DNA of 55,156 nucleotides, from positions 1 to 55,156 of the forward strand of contig CALKVA010000033.1 in the NCBI GenBank assembly GCA_937996625.1, in the 5' to 3' direction. Source of the stretch: UBA5951 sp009936885 (lineage in GTDB: Bacteria > Pseudomonadota > Alphaproteobacteria > Puniceispirillales > Puniceispirillaceae). Of the stretch, positions 1 to 9,257 are shown one piece after another. A model generated the notes under the pieces. It searched no databases. It had not been told where the DNA came from and worked only from the letters and a program-made list of their open reading frames with translations. Each line of letters starts with the position of its first letter. The first letter of the stretch is position 1. Position numbers and translations under genes: made by a program.

Positions 1-5
1 GTTTC

Positions 6-3000
6 ATGTTTGCAGACATTATTAAATTTTTTGTTAAACACAGAACAGCAGCAAATCTTATTATGATTTTGATGTTGCTGGTTGGCGCTTTATCCACAAC
101 CCGCATAAACAAGCAGTTTTTTCCTGATATTAGCGTTGATATTATTGCTGTTTCTGTCGCATGGACAGGAGCAACAGCAGAGGATGTGGATTCGAATATA
201 ACTCAGTCGTTGGAGCCAGAGTTACGCGCAATTGAAGGAGCAAAGACTGTTAAGTCGACCTCTTTCGAAGGAAGAGCAACCGCAGTCGTCGAGTTTGATT
301 TTGGGACTGATATGCAGAAGGCGTTGTCTGATGTTGAAAACGCAATTGGAGCAGTTGATTTCCCCGATGAGTCTGAAACGCCGGTTATTATTCAAGCAGA
401 ATTTTTAGATACTGTCGCAACGCTTACCTTATATGGCAATGTATCATTGGATATTCTACGCTTCCATTCTAAGCAAATTAAAGAGGAACTGTTAAGGGTT
501 GGAGTAGATAAAATTGACTTATGGGGTCTGCCTGAAGAAGAAATTATTATTGAAGTAAAAGAGAGTGAATTAGCGCGGCTAGGGCTAAGTCTGGTCGACC
601 TGTCAAATATAATTTCAGCTTCCTCTATTGATATTCCAGCAGGTAGTTTTGCGGATGGCGCTTTGCGTGTTCGCTCTCTTGGCAAACGGTATCGAGCTGC
701 TGATTTCGCGAATATTGAAGTTCTTGTTAGAAGTGATGGAAGTTCTGTATTGCTAGGCGATGTCGCTGATTTAAAAGATGGAATTAAAGATTCTTCTGTA
801 CTGATTTTTCACGACTCAATGCCAGCGGTTAATCTGGTTATCCAGCGTAGTGAGACGAATGATTCACTAAAAATTAACGACATAGTTCAAACCTATCTTT
901 CAGAAAAGGTCGAGACGTTACCAGCTTCTTTAACTTTGGCGCAACATAATGTTCAAGCTGATTTGATATCTGAAAGAATAGAGTTGATGGTATCAAATGG
1001 TATTAGCGGACTAGTTATCGTGTTACTGGTATTGTTCTTGTTCCTGCCAGCTAGAACTGCTTTTTGGGTGGCGTGGGGAATTCCTGTGGCATTCATGGCA
1101 ACATTTGGTGTAATGCTTCTATTTGGCCAAACTATCAATATGATATCTCTATTTGGCTTGATAATGGCTCTTGGGATTGTTGTGGATGATGCTATTGTTA
1201 TAGGAGAGCATACCGAGTATCTTCGCACCAGCAAACAACTCTCAGCTCAAGATTCTGCCATCCTTGCCGCAACACGCATGGGCGGACCTGTATTCTCATC
1301 CACACTTACTACCATTGCCGCATTTATTCCGTTATTTATAATCCAAGGGGTTATTGGTGCAGTTATTGTTGCAATTCCAGCAGTCGTATGTGCTGTGCTT
1401 GTTGTTAGTTTAGTTGAATGTTTCTTTGTTCTGCCTACTCATCTTGCACATGGAGGTGGGGACACAACAAAAAAGCCTAGTCGTTTCAGGCAAATAATTG
1501 ATTCAGGTTTTAATTATTTCAAGGAGCGAGCATTTAGCCCGGTCGTGCGTAGCTCTTTTCGTTTTAGATATGTAACCCTTGCTGCTGCATTCGGATTATT
1601 GATATTATCTGTTGGTATGATGGTGGGTGGTCGTGTTGGCTTTGTCTTTTTCTCTTCGCCTGAAGCAGATATTGCTTATGCAAATGTCACAATGGTACCA
1701 GGTTCTTCTGAAAAGCAAACTATGGCGATGTTGAGTGAGCTTGAAAGAGCGGTAAAGGCAACAGAAGAAAAACTGACTAAAGGTGAAACCGATTTAATCG
1801 ATTTTGCTTATACTCAATTTGCACAGACGCTTTCTGAGGAGGATGCGCAAACTGCTGTAAATGTGAGACAAGGCGCTATTCTTATTAATCTCGTTCCTGC
1901 CGATAAAAGAGAGGTTCGTTCTCGTGATTTTGTAGAGACACTTCGGAATGAAATTATCCCACAACCAGGATTAGATATCTTGCAGGTTCGAGCACCTGAG
2001 GGTGGTCCCCCCGGAAGAGACATAGACATTCGAATTAAGGGCAATGATTTGAATGAGTTAAAGCATTTAGCGCTAAAGACCGTAGATATCGTAAAACAGC
2101 TCTCTGGAGTCTCTGATGTTGTAGATAATATGAATTATGGTGCTGAGGAACGAATTATTACCCTTACACCGCTCGGCAGGTCGCTTGGATTTACCACTCA
2201 GTCCATTGGTTTGCAAATCAGGTCTGCACTTGACGGGGCTGTGGTGCAGAGATTTGCAAGAGGAGATGAGGAGGTAACAGTTCGATTGTCTCTGCCAGAT
2301 AATGAATTACTTCATGATGACATAGGTCAGTTTCAGCTAATTGATAACTCTGGAAATTATGTAGATTTGGACGAAGTTGCTAAAATCGAAAGTAGGCTTG
2401 GGTTTGACATTGTAAGACGTCAAAACGGTTTTCGAGAAATCGCTATTTTAGGTGATTTAGATGAAGCTGTGATGAATACATCCGAATTCGTTCAGGCAAT
2501 GGAAAATTCTGAATTACCTGATTTAGTTACCGATGCGGGATATAGTTACTCATTCGGTGGCAGGAATCAGGAGCAAGATGAAACTTTCGCTGATATGGGC
2601 GTGGGAGCGATTTTAGCGCTGGTATCAATATATGTCATTTTAGCATGGGTTTTTTCAAGCTGGACTCTACCTTTTTCTGTAATGATTATTATTCCATTTT
2701 GTCTGATTGGTGCCGTTTTCGGTCACTATATAATGGGCTTAAGTCTGAATATTTTATCAATGTTTGCGATAATAGCCTTAGCTGGAATTGTAGTTAATAA
2801 TTCTATTATTCTTGTCTCAACTATCGAACGTCGCAAACTAGAGTTAGAGGATGACGATAATCTTTTGGAAAATGCTGTGGTTCGAGGTGCGATGGACAGG
2901 CTCAGACCAATGCTTCTTACTTCTGGCACGACAATAGGCGGGCTATCTGCCATTATGTTTGAAAAATCACTGCAAGCACAATTTCTAATTCCGATGGCAA

Positions 3001-3167
3001 CTACAATCACATTCGGACTTGCTGTTACAAGTGTGCTGGTATTATTCGTTGTGCCTGCAATGATAGGGGTAAGTAGTGATATTGGTAGCATTGTGAGAGG
3101 CATATTAAGATTTTTTGGAATTGGCTGGGCTGTGCGAGACAAGGTTTTGTTAGTAAGCGACGAATAA
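6..3167 (+). CDS. RND-family efflux transporter permease (AcrB/MexF-like)
   Basis: Inner-membrane proton-driven exporter of 1053 residues, the usual length for the AcrB/HAE family. The N-terminus is a typical first membrane helix. A block of helices around residues 330-480 contains ALGIVVDDAIVIGEH, whose paired aspartates (about D394/D395) are the proton-relay pair. A second large periplasmic domain and a second helix block (about 860-1040) follow. In the second block the helix-10 motif reads GIVVNNS (about 931-932) instead of the lysine-bearing AcrB motif, as in many HAE-like subfamilies. The window begins five bases before the start codon, so a membrane-fusion (adaptor) gene is expected just upstream but cannot be seen. 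No outer-membrane channel gene follows. The substrate cannot be told from sequence. Confidence 0.93.
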   Translation: MFADIIKFFVKHRTAANLIMILMLLVGALSTTRINKQFFPDISVDIIAVSVAWTGATAEDVDSNITQSLEPELRAIEGAKTVKSTSFEGRATAVVEFDFGTDMQKALSDVENAIGAVDFPDESETPVIIQAEFLDTVATLTLYGNVSLDILRFHSKQIKEELLRVGVDKIDLWGLPEEEIIIEVKESELARLGLSLVDLSNIISASSIDIPAGSFADGALRVRSLGKRYRAADFANIEVLVRSDGSSVLLGDVADLKDGIKDSSVLIFHDSMPAVNLVIQRSETNDSLKINDIVQTYLSEKVETLPASLTLAQHNVQADLISERIELMVSNGISGLVIVLLVLFLFLPARTAFWVAWGIPVAFMATFGVMLLFGQTINMISLFGLIMALGIVVDDAIVIGEHTEYLRTSKQLSAQDSAILAATRMGGPVFSSTLTTIAAFIPLFIIQGVIGAVIVAIPAVVCAVLVVSLVECFFVLPTHLAHGGGDTTKKPSRFRQIIDSGFNYFKERAFSPVVRSSFRFRYVTLAAAFGLLILSVGMMVGGRVGFVFFSSPEADIAYANVTMVPGSSEKQTMAMLSELERAVKATEEKLTKGETDLIDFAYTQFAQTLSEEDAQTAVNVRQGAILINLVPADKREVRSRDFVETLRNEIIPQPGLDILQVRAPEGGPPGRDIDIRIKGNDLNELKHLALKTVDIVKQLSGVSDVVDNMNYGAEERIITLTPLGRSLGFTTQSIGLQIRSALDGAVVQRFARGDEEVTVRLSLPDNELLHDDIGQFQLIDNSGNYVDLDEVAKIESRLGFDIVRRQNGFREIAILGDLDEAVMNTSEFVQAMENSELPDLVTDAGYSYSFGGRNQEQDETFADMGVGAILALVSIYVILAWVFSSWTLPFSVMIIIPFCLIGAVFGHYIMGLSLNILSMFAIIALAGIVVNNSIILVSTIERRKLELEDDDNLLENAVVRGAMDRLRPMLLTSGTTIGGLSAIMFEKSLQAQFLIPMATTITFGLAVTSVLVLFVVPAMIGVSSDIGSIVRGILRFFGIGWAVRDKVLLVSDE

Positions 3168-3262
3168 GATAAAAAAAATAAAAATCACAGATCAGTGCAG
3201 CAGGGATCCGTAATTTTTGGACAATCCGTTTGAATTCTTAATGAACGGAATTATCGGGTTTT

Positions 3263-4057
3263 ATGAGTAGTATTGGTAAGAAAGTAAGTTTCATGTCTAA
3301 GGGTGACGGTCATTCTGGAAATTCCGGGGGAATATCTAAAAAGGGTCCCTCTGGTAGGTCATATAAAACTAAAGCAGGTCTCACTAAAAAACCCAAAAAA
3401 ATGCGCGGTCGTAAATTATCTTCTCAGCGTTGGTTAACACGGCAGTTAAATGACCCGTTTGTATCTCAAACTCATGAGCGTGGTCTTCGCTCACGGGCAG
3501 CGATTAAGCTTGAACAAATGGATGACAAGCATCATTTCCTAAGGCCGCATATGAAAATTGTTGATTTGGGATGTGCGCCAGGGGGATGGCTGCAAATTAT
3601 TTCAAAACGATGCCGTCTTGATGCAGGGATAGGATGCCTTGTTGGGATTGATTTACTCGAAACCGAGGCTGTGGCAGGGTCTTATATTCTGCAGGGCGAT
3701 ATTCATGACCCCTTAATGCTTGAAGAAATCAAATCGCATTTAGAGGGTAAAGCAGATATTGTATTATCAGATATGGCAGCAGCGACAACTGGACATCGTC
3801 TAACTGACCATCTAAGAACGATGGGTCTGCTTGAGATAGCGATTGATTTTGCAGATGAAGTGCTTGCTGATAGGGGCATTTTCCTTGCCAAAGCGTTTAG
3901 AGGTGGGGCAGATAAATCTTTGCTGAGACTTTTGAATGAGCGTTTTGAAAAAGTAAAAAATCTCAAACCAGCAGCAAGTAGAGTTGAATCAGTTGAAACC
4001 TATTTACTTGCGACGGGCTATCTCAGGGCAGAAAAAGCAGAACAGGCAAGAGATTAG
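3263..4057 (+). CDS. rlmE: 23S rRNA (uridine-2552-2'-O)-methyltransferase RlmE/FtsJ
   Basis: SAM-dependent enzyme that 2'-O-methylates U2552 in the A-loop of 23S rRNA late in 50S assembly. The SAM-binding motif VDLGCAPGGWLQII is clear. The K-D-K-E catalytic tetrad of the family is complete: K82 (RAAIKLEQ), D170 (LSDMA), K210 (LAKAF) and E245 (SVETYLL). At 264 residues it is longer than the E. coli protein (209) because of a basic, Gly/Ser/Lys-rich N-terminal tail of about 50 residues, as is common in Alphaproteobacteria. A second ATG ten codons downstream (3293) could be the real start. No strong ribosome-binding site decides between them. Confidence 0.93.
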   Translation: MSSIGKKVSFMSKGDGHSGNSGGISKKGPSGRSYKTKAGLTKKPKKMRGRKLSSQRWLTRQLNDPFVSQTHERGLRSRAAIKLEQMDDKHHFLRPHMKIVDLGCAPGGWLQIISKRCRLDAGIGCLVGIDLLETEAVAGSYILQGDIHDPLMLEEIKSHLEGKADIVLSDMAAATTGHRLTDHLRTMGLLEIAIDFADEVLADRGIFLAKAFRGGADKSLLRLLNERFEKVKNLKPAASRVESVETYLLATGYLRAEKAEQARD

Positions 4058-4069
4058 ATTTTCTGGTTA

Positions 4070-4124
4070 GGTTTTCCAATTTGGCTTTTCCAGTCTAGCT
4101 TTTCCAGTCTGGCTTTTTCAGCTT
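4070..4124 (+). repeat. Imperfect 14-bp tandem repeat, about four copies
   Basis: Four adjoining units with consensus GGCTTTTCCAGTCT fill most of the gap between rlmE and guaB: 4070-4082 (13 nt, diverged), 4083-4096, 4097-4110 and 4111-4124 (diverged). The middle two differ at one base. The array ends about 50 bases before the guaB start, so it lies in the likely 5' leader or promoter zone. The function is unknown; slipped-strand duplication is the simplest origin. Confidence 0.8.
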
Positions 4125-4173
4125 GAAGAGGGTATGTTCTGCAACATATTACAGCAATATAGGAGACAACAAA

Positions 4174-5664
4174 ATGTCACAAAACAATCCATTAAAAATT
4201 GCTGGAAGACAAATTTCAGACGCGCTTACATTCGATGATGTATTGCTACAACCTGGCTATTCCGAAATACTGCCAAATGAAACCAATATAACAACAAGGC
4301 TGACACGCACTATTAGTCTTCATTTGCCTCTGATATCTGCGGCTATGGATACAGTTACAGAGAGTAAATTAGCGATTGCAATGGCACAGGCTGGCGGTAT
4401 TGGCGTGTTGCATAAAAACTTCACGATAGAAGAACATGCAAATCAGGTTCGCTCGGTTAAAAGATTTGAAGCGGGAATGGTAGTAAATCCGCTTACTATT
4501 AGTCCTGATAAAACACTTGGCGAGGCACTTGAAATGATGCGACACAATCAAATTAGTGGTGTTCCAGTGGTAAAGGAAGACAATATTCTGGTTGGTATTC
4601 TAACCAACCGTGATGTAAGATTCGCCACTGACATGACCAAGTCTGTTTCAGATTTAATGACGAAAAGCGTGATATCAGTTACAGAAAAATCACGTGCAGA
4701 AGAAGCAAGAAGCTTGTTACATCAGCATCGCATTGAAAAACTGGTGGTTGTAAATCAGAAAAATCAATGTATTGGACTTATTACGGTCAAAGATATGGAA
4801 AAAGCTGAGAATCATCCTCTCGCTTCTAAGGATAGTTCTGGACGGCTTTTGGTAGCAGCTGCTACGGGCGCTGGGCATAATGGTGTTGAGCGTGCAGAAG
4901 CATTAGTAGAAGCAGGTGTTGATGTGATTGTAGTAGATACAGCCCACGGGCATTCAGAATCGGTTTTGGCGACTGTTAAGAACGTGCGACAGCTATCAAA
5001 TGATGTTCAGATTATTGGTGGCAATATTGCAACCGCTGAAGGAGCGCAAGCCTTGATTGATGCTGGCGTTGATGCGGTTAAAATTGGCATTGGGCCTGGG
5101 TCGATATGCACAACGCGAATGATTGCAGGCGTAGGGGTGCCCCAACTAACCGCTATTTTGGAAGCCTCAGCAGTTTGCGCCAAAGTAGGGGTTCCCTCAA
5201 TAGCAGATGGTGGGATTAAATATTCCGGCGATCTTGCCAAGGCAATAGCAGCTGGTGCCTCTGCTGCAATGATAGGCTCTTTATTGGCTGGCACAGATGA
5301 GACACCTGGCGAAGTTTTCTTGCATCAAGGACGCTCATTCAAAGCCTATCGCGGAATGGGTTCTCTAGGCGCAATGGCACGTGGCTCAGCAGATAGGTAT
5401 TTTCAGGCCGAAGTTTCACAGCCGCTAAAATTAGTGCCTGAAGGGATAGAGGGTCAGGTTCCCTATAAAGGCCCAGTTGAGAATGTATTACACCAACTTG
5501 CTGGCGGTCTGAAAGCAGCAATGGGATATACTGGGAATGCGACAATCGAGGAAATGCAAACTAAATGCATTTTCAGGAAAATCACAGGTTCGGGTCTTGC
5601 AGAATCTCATGTCCATGATGTCTCTATTACGCGTGAAGCTCCAAATTATCGCCCTGGATTATAA
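4174..5664 (+). CDS. guaB: Inosine-5'-monophosphate dehydrogenase
   Basis: Oxidises IMP to XMP with NAD+, the rate-limiting step of guanine nucleotide synthesis, in the cytoplasm. I chose the ATG at 4174 (496 aa) over an upstream TTG at 4123 because AGGAGA stands at 4161-4166 and MSQNNPLKIAGRQ begins the usual N-terminus. The TIM-barrel catalytic domain is interrupted by a Bateman module of two CBS domains (about residues 95-215). The active-site loop GPGSICTTRM places the catalytic cysteine at about C312. The flap and C-terminal region are complete. It is followed 54 bases later by guaA, the next enzyme of the pathway. Confidence 0.97.
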   Translation: MSQNNPLKIAGRQISDALTFDDVLLQPGYSEILPNETNITTRLTRTISLHLPLISAAMDTVTESKLAIAMAQAGGIGVLHKNFTIEEHANQVRSVKRFEAGMVVNPLTISPDKTLGEALEMMRHNQISGVPVVKEDNILVGILTNRDVRFATDMTKSVSDLMTKSVISVTEKSRAEEARSLLHQHRIEKLVVVNQKNQCIGLITVKDMEKAENHPLASKDSSGRLLVAAATGAGHNGVERAEALVEAGVDVIVVDTAHGHSESVLATVKNVRQLSNDVQIIGGNIATAEGAQALIDAGVDAVKIGIGPGSICTTRMIAGVGVPQLTAILEASAVCAKVGVPSIADGGIKYSGDLAKAIAAGASAAMIGSLLAGTDETPGEVFLHQGRSFKAYRGMGSLGAMARGSADRYFQAEVSQPLKLVPEGIEGQVPYKGPVENVLHQLAGGLKAAMGYTGNATIEEMQTKCIFRKITGSGLAESHVHDVSITREAPNYRPGL

Positions 5665-5718
5665 TGATTTCTTCCAATGCGATTTGAATGAAAAGTTAGG
5701 GAGGTCGGTTTAGTAGAT

Positions 5719-7254
5719 ATGATCTTAATCATAGATTTTGGCTCGCAAGTAACACAGCTAATTGCGAGAAGATTGCGTGACGCTGGTATTTACACAGAAA
5801 TTATGCCTTCGACCTCAGATAGCGCTCCTTATCTTGCTAAAAAGCCGAAAGGGGTGATTTTATCAGGCGGGCCAAATTCAGTCACGCATTCAGATACACC
5901 ACGAGTACCTGATGCTATTTGGAACAATGCACCTGTGCTTGGTATTTGCTATGGGCAACAAACAATGTGCGAACAGCTTGGCGGCAAGGTTGAGGCAGGC
6001 ACAAGCCGGGAGTTTGGTCGCGCTCGATTAGAAGTGATTACAGAATGCCTGTTATTTGAAAATCTTCCCTATGAAACAGATTTTGATGTATGGATGAGCC
6101 ATGGCGATCATGTTGCCGAATTACCAGATGGTTTTGAAGTGGTTGCCTGCTCAAAAGGGGCTCCTTTTGCAGCGATTGCTAATAGTGAGCTTGGATATTA
6201 TGGAGTGCAATTTCATCCAGAAGTCGTTCAAACAGTGGGTGGAACTCAAATCTTAAAAAATTTCGCAACCCTGATTTGCGGGTGCGAGAATAGCTGGTCT
6301 ATGGCAGCCTATAAAAGTCAGGCTATCAGCGATATCAAAGAACAGGTTGGCCTAAATGGGCGGGTGATTTGCGGCCTTTCTGGTGGGGTTGATAGCTCAG
6401 TTGCTGCAATATTATTGCATCAGGCAATCGGAGATAGGCTAACATGCGTATTCGTTGACCATGGCCTGCTAAGAAAAGGGGAGGCAGAGGAGGTGGTTGC
6501 GTTATTTGGCAGCCGTTACAACATTCCGCTAATTCATAAAGATGCAAGTAAACTATTTTTATCAAAGCTTGAAGGCGTGTCCGACCCTGAACAAAAGCGA
6601 AAGATAATCGGGGCAAGCTTTATTGATGTATTTGACGAAGAAGCACAAAAAATATCAGGAGCTGCATTTCTGGCGCAGGGAACGCTTTACCCAGATGTGA
6701 TAGAGTCAATTTCTGTTGCGGGCGGAAATAATGTTACGATTAAATCGCATCATAATGTGGGCGGGCTTCCAGAACATATGAAGCTCACTCTTGTTGAACC
6801 ACTTCGTATGTTGTTCAAAGATGAGGTAAGACAACTTGGAAGAGAATTAGGACTCCCAGAAGTTTTGGTGGGTCGCCATCCATTTCCAGGGCCTGGCCTA
6901 GCAATACGAATGCCAGGCAGTATAAGCGAAGATAAGCTTGATATTCTGCGAAATGCAGATGCTGTATATTTAGATGCTATACGCAAAGCTGGGTTGTATG
7001 ATGAAATTTGGCAGGCATTTGCAGTTTTGCTTCCAGTCAAAACTGTCGGTGTTATGGGGGATGCGCGCTCATATGAGTATGTATGTGGCTTGCGGGCAGT
7101 TACATCAACTGATGGCATGACAGCCGATATTTATCCATTCTCCTCAGAGTTTCTAGCACATGTTGCCACAAGAATTATAAATGAAGTATCAGGTATTAAC
7201 CGCGTTGTGTATGATTATACAAGTAAACCCCCTGGCACAATTGAGTGGGAGTGA
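5719..7254 (+). CDS. guaA: GMP synthase (glutamine-hydrolysing)
   Basis: Converts XMP to GMP using glutamine and ATP. Residues 1-190 are a class I glutamine amidotransferase with the nucleophile in GICYGQQ (C77) and the HPEV pair (H166, E168). The ATP pyrophosphatase domain follows with the P-loop GLSGGVDSS (about 219-227). The C-terminal dimerisation domain ends in the family signature TSKPPGTIEWE. The length of 511 aa is normal. A GGGAGGT ribosome-binding site lies at 5699-5705, rather far (13 nt) from the ATG. It forms a pathway pair with guaB upstream. A weak stem-loop overlaps the stop codon. Confidence 0.97.
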   Translation: MILIIDFGSQVTQLIARRLRDAGIYTEIMPSTSDSAPYLAKKPKGVILSGGPNSVTHSDTPRVPDAIWNNAPVLGICYGQQTMCEQLGGKVEAGTSREFGRARLEVITECLLFENLPYETDFDVWMSHGDHVAELPDGFEVVACSKGAPFAAIANSELGYYGVQFHPEVVQTVGGTQILKNFATLICGCENSWSMAAYKSQAISDIKEQVGLNGRVICGLSGGVDSSVAAILLHQAIGDRLTCVFVDHGLLRKGEAEEVVALFGSRYNIPLIHKDASKLFLSKLEGVSDPEQKRKIIGASFIDVFDEEAQKISGAAFLAQGTLYPDVIESISVAGGNNVTIKSHHNVGGLPEHMKLTLVEPLRMLFKDEVRQLGRELGLPEVLVGRHPFPGPGLAIRMPGSISEDKLDILRNADAVYLDAIRKAGLYDEIWQAFAVLLPVKTVGVMGDARSYEYVCGLRAVTSTDGMTADIYPFSSEFLAHVATRIINEVSGINRVVYDYTSKPPGTIEWE

Positions 7255-7280
7255 ACAATACCTTATAAACTATTGTTTTT
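7254..7280 (+). terminator. Possible weak Rho-independent terminator after guaA
   Basis: A perfect 7-bp inverted repeat AACAATA / TATTGTT (7254-7260 and 7271-7277, loop 10) is followed by a run of T. The stem has a single G-C pair, so it is weak. Position right at the guaA stop supports the call more than the sequence does. Confidence 0.35.
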
Positions 7281-7569
7281 ATTATGTTTTTTAACTTTAC
7301 CTTCAATATTTCTGTACTTTTTTGTTAATGTTGGTCCAAAAAAGTCACTGATTTTAAAGAGTTTTTTTGTATGGGCTAGAATTGTACCTTTTAAGTTGTC
7401 AAACTATTACAGATCATAGAAATTTGATTTAATTATCCAACATTCATCAGTGTTAGTTACGTTAGTGATAATGTTTTGACGTTGATAGAAACCGAGCTTT
7501 GGTTATTATAAAGCATTTATACCGTGTTTTGGTTATGACTTTTTGAGGTGAATTTAATGGTAGATGTAA
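7281..7569. other. Gap between guaA and the cytochrome b561 gene
   Basis: Part of a 315-base stretch without a long gene. It is AT-rich with no recognised RNA gene or convincing promoter. At its end lies an 8-codon open frame (ATG 7557 to TAA 7583) with a good ribosome-binding site, GAGGTG at 7545-7550. This small frame overlaps the start of the cytochrome gene. Confidence 0.5.
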
Positions 7570-8124
7570 ATGCTCAAGAATAAAAACAGTGACGATACCA
7601 TAGATAGTTTATTGGAAAGCAAACCAGCTAAAAGTTATAGTATAGTAGCAAAAATATTTCACTGGGGATTTGTTTTAGTATTCGTATATGGAATTTCTAA
7701 ACAAGTTGATGATTTGAAACAACTTGCCGATAATTCTTTGTTAAAGTTTGAGATGGCATTTGCAGCAGTGTTTTTATTAATGCTTTTGGCTCGTTTGATT
7801 TACATGAAAAAAACACAAACATCTGCTCTGCCATCAAACACCTCTCATCTTCAAAAAGGAGCTGCAAAAACCGTACATTACGGAATGTATGTATGTCTTG
7901 CGTCTATCTCAATTTCTGGCATATTAATTGGCACGTTATATTGGGCTAACATTAAAAGTGGGTTTGTTATTGAAGCCGTAATAAGTGTGCATGAGTTTTC
8001 ATTTACAGTAATCTATGGACTCATTGCTATTCATATTATTGCAGCACTTTATCATAGATTTTTGCAAGATGGAGTTTGGAACTCCATGGTTCCATTTTGG
8101 AAAGAACAGAGTAAGCTGGATTAG
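7570..8124 (+). CDS. Cytochrome b561-family membrane protein
   Basis: Predicted four-helix dihaem b-type cytochrome of the bacterial b561 family, moving electrons at the inner membrane. The 184 residues show helices at about 25-45, 60-80, 100-125 and 140-165. Histidines fit for haem ligation lie in FHW (helix 1), VHYGMY, VHEF and IHIIAALYHRF (last helices). Redox partner unknown. The start is uncertain. The best ribosome-binding site (7545-7550) is spaced for an upstream 8-codon frame at 7557, and the gene's own ATG is 19 bases from it. The gene may therefore be translated by reinitiation, or an indel may separate the two frames. A hairpin overlaps the stop codon. Confidence 0.85.
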   Translation: MLKNKNSDDTIDSLLESKPAKSYSIVAKIFHWGFVLVFVYGISKQVDDLKQLADNSLLKFEMAFAAVFLLMLLARLIYMKKTQTSALPSNTSHLQKGAAKTVHYGMYVCLASISISGILIGTLYWANIKSGFVIEAVISVHEFSFTVIYGLIAIHIIAALYHRFLQDGVWNSMVPFWKEQSKLD

Positions 8125-8148
8125 TAACTATATCGTTTGTTACTAATC
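8119..8148 (+). terminator. Hairpin overlapping the stop codon of the b561 gene
   Basis: A perfect 10-bp inverted repeat GATTAGTAAC / GTTACTAATC (8119-8128 and 8139-8148, 10-nt loop) includes the stop codon. No T run follows, so it may act as a 3' stabilising hairpin rather than a classical terminator. Confidence 0.5.
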
Positions 8149-8478
8149 TGTAGTGCTGAAATCTGCGAGTTATAATCTATCAGATTTAAGATATCTAATC
8201 TTGCCTTACTGTCATAAACCTACTAAAAATTGCTGGCAATTTTTAGATACACCAAAAAAACGTTTTGAATTTTTCATTCGAACGGAAAACATATTTAGCA
8301 AGACATAAAATATAATTGTTCTTCAGAAATAGCCTAGTCACATACCTCTATTAATATTAGCTATTTTAAATAGAAGAAAAAAATATATTATTAATAAATT
8401 TTCAGTCTGCTAAATAAAGACGCCTAAGGCCAGTTTTGAATTCTCAATTAATAATATTGCAAAAATGTGGAGGTTATA
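8149..8478. other. Gene-free stretch with a perfect palindrome
   Basis: About 330 AT-rich bases before the FkbM gene. The only structure I see is a perfect dyad CTAAAAATTGC / GCAATTTTTAG at 8223-8246 with a 2-base centre. It could be an operator or a bidirectional terminator for surrounding transcripts. No tRNA, small RNA family or ORF was recognised. Confidence 0.5.
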
Positions 8479-9225
8479 GTGTTTTCTCTATTAGCAAAGA
8501 AAGAATTTTCAATTACGCAAAAAATTAGATGGCTTAGACTATTTGTGCGGGCTGGCTGTGACCAGCGCTTCAATAGCATCGTTGGTATGATATATGACTT
8601 TATTCCGAGCAAAACCCCTATCATAGTTGATATTGGAGCCAATGTGGGGAACTTTACACGAGGCTGTACCCAGCAATCGAAGAAACCGCAAATTGTCTTA
8701 GCTGTTGAGCCCTCGCATTACGTCTTTCCTATCTTAGAATTCTGGTCGAAGATTTGGTCGTCTAAGAATACTATCATTATATGTAGAAAGAATATTTTGT
8801 CTGATAGTTCGGGCGTTAGCAAACTACATACCCCTATTAAAGGTTCAGGCTCACTAAGAGTTGGATTAGCCTACACAGGTGAGCAAAAACACAAAGAAGT
8901 ATATAGCGAAACAGTTCAAAATCTAAGACTAGATGACATGCTAGTAGGAGAGCGAATATCACGTGTTGATTTAGTTAAAATTGACGTCGAGGGAGCAGAA
9001 GAGAATGTTATAAATGGTGCGCCAGTACTGCTGAATGAAATTCGTCCGATTTGGTATCTTGAACTCGATGATAGCCGTGCTACCCCCATGGGTAATTCGT
9101 CGCAAAGATTGTTTAATCGCATGATAGATGCGGGGTATAAAGCCTATTTGATAGATGCAGATATTAATCCTATCCACGTTTTATCACTGCAAGGAAATGA
9201 TAATTATCTGTTTGTTCCCAATTAA
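8479..9225 (+). CDS. FkbM-family methyltransferase
   Basis: SAM-dependent O-methyltransferase-like protein of the FkbM family, often found modifying sugars of polysaccharides or natural products. The Rossmann SAM motif is PIIVDIGANVGNF (about residues 50-62). The acidic end of beta 2 is VLAVEPS. The family hallmark VDLVKIDVEGAEENVI lies at about 165-180. I place the start at GTG 8479 (248 aa) because GTGGAGG at 8467-8473 is a well-spaced ribosome-binding site for it; an in-frame GTG at 8467 is the alternative. It stands alone, with no glycosyltransferase neighbours, so its acceptor is unknown. Confidence 0.85.
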   Translation: MFSLLAKKEFSITQKIRWLRLFVRAGCDQRFNSIVGMIYDFIPSKTPIIVDIGANVGNFTRGCTQQSKKPQIVLAVEPSHYVFPILEFWSKIWSSKNTIIICRKNILSDSSGVSKLHTPIKGSGSLRVGLAYTGEQKHKEVYSETVQNLRLDDMLVGERISRVDLVKIDVEGAEENVINGAPVLLNEIRPIWYLELDDSRATPMGNSSQRLFNRMIDAGYKAYLIDADINPIHVLSLQGNDNYLFVPN

Positions 9226-9257
9226 GGGAGATATGATAGCGCAAGGTGATAGATCAA

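Noticed and set aside
4070..4124. Possible CRISPR-like array
   Set aside because: The 14-bp units adjoin directly with no spacers, and no cas genes occur in the window.
6335..7118. Long antisense open frames inside guaA
   Set aside because: They mirror the codon structure of an intact, well-known gene and have no start signals or family features.
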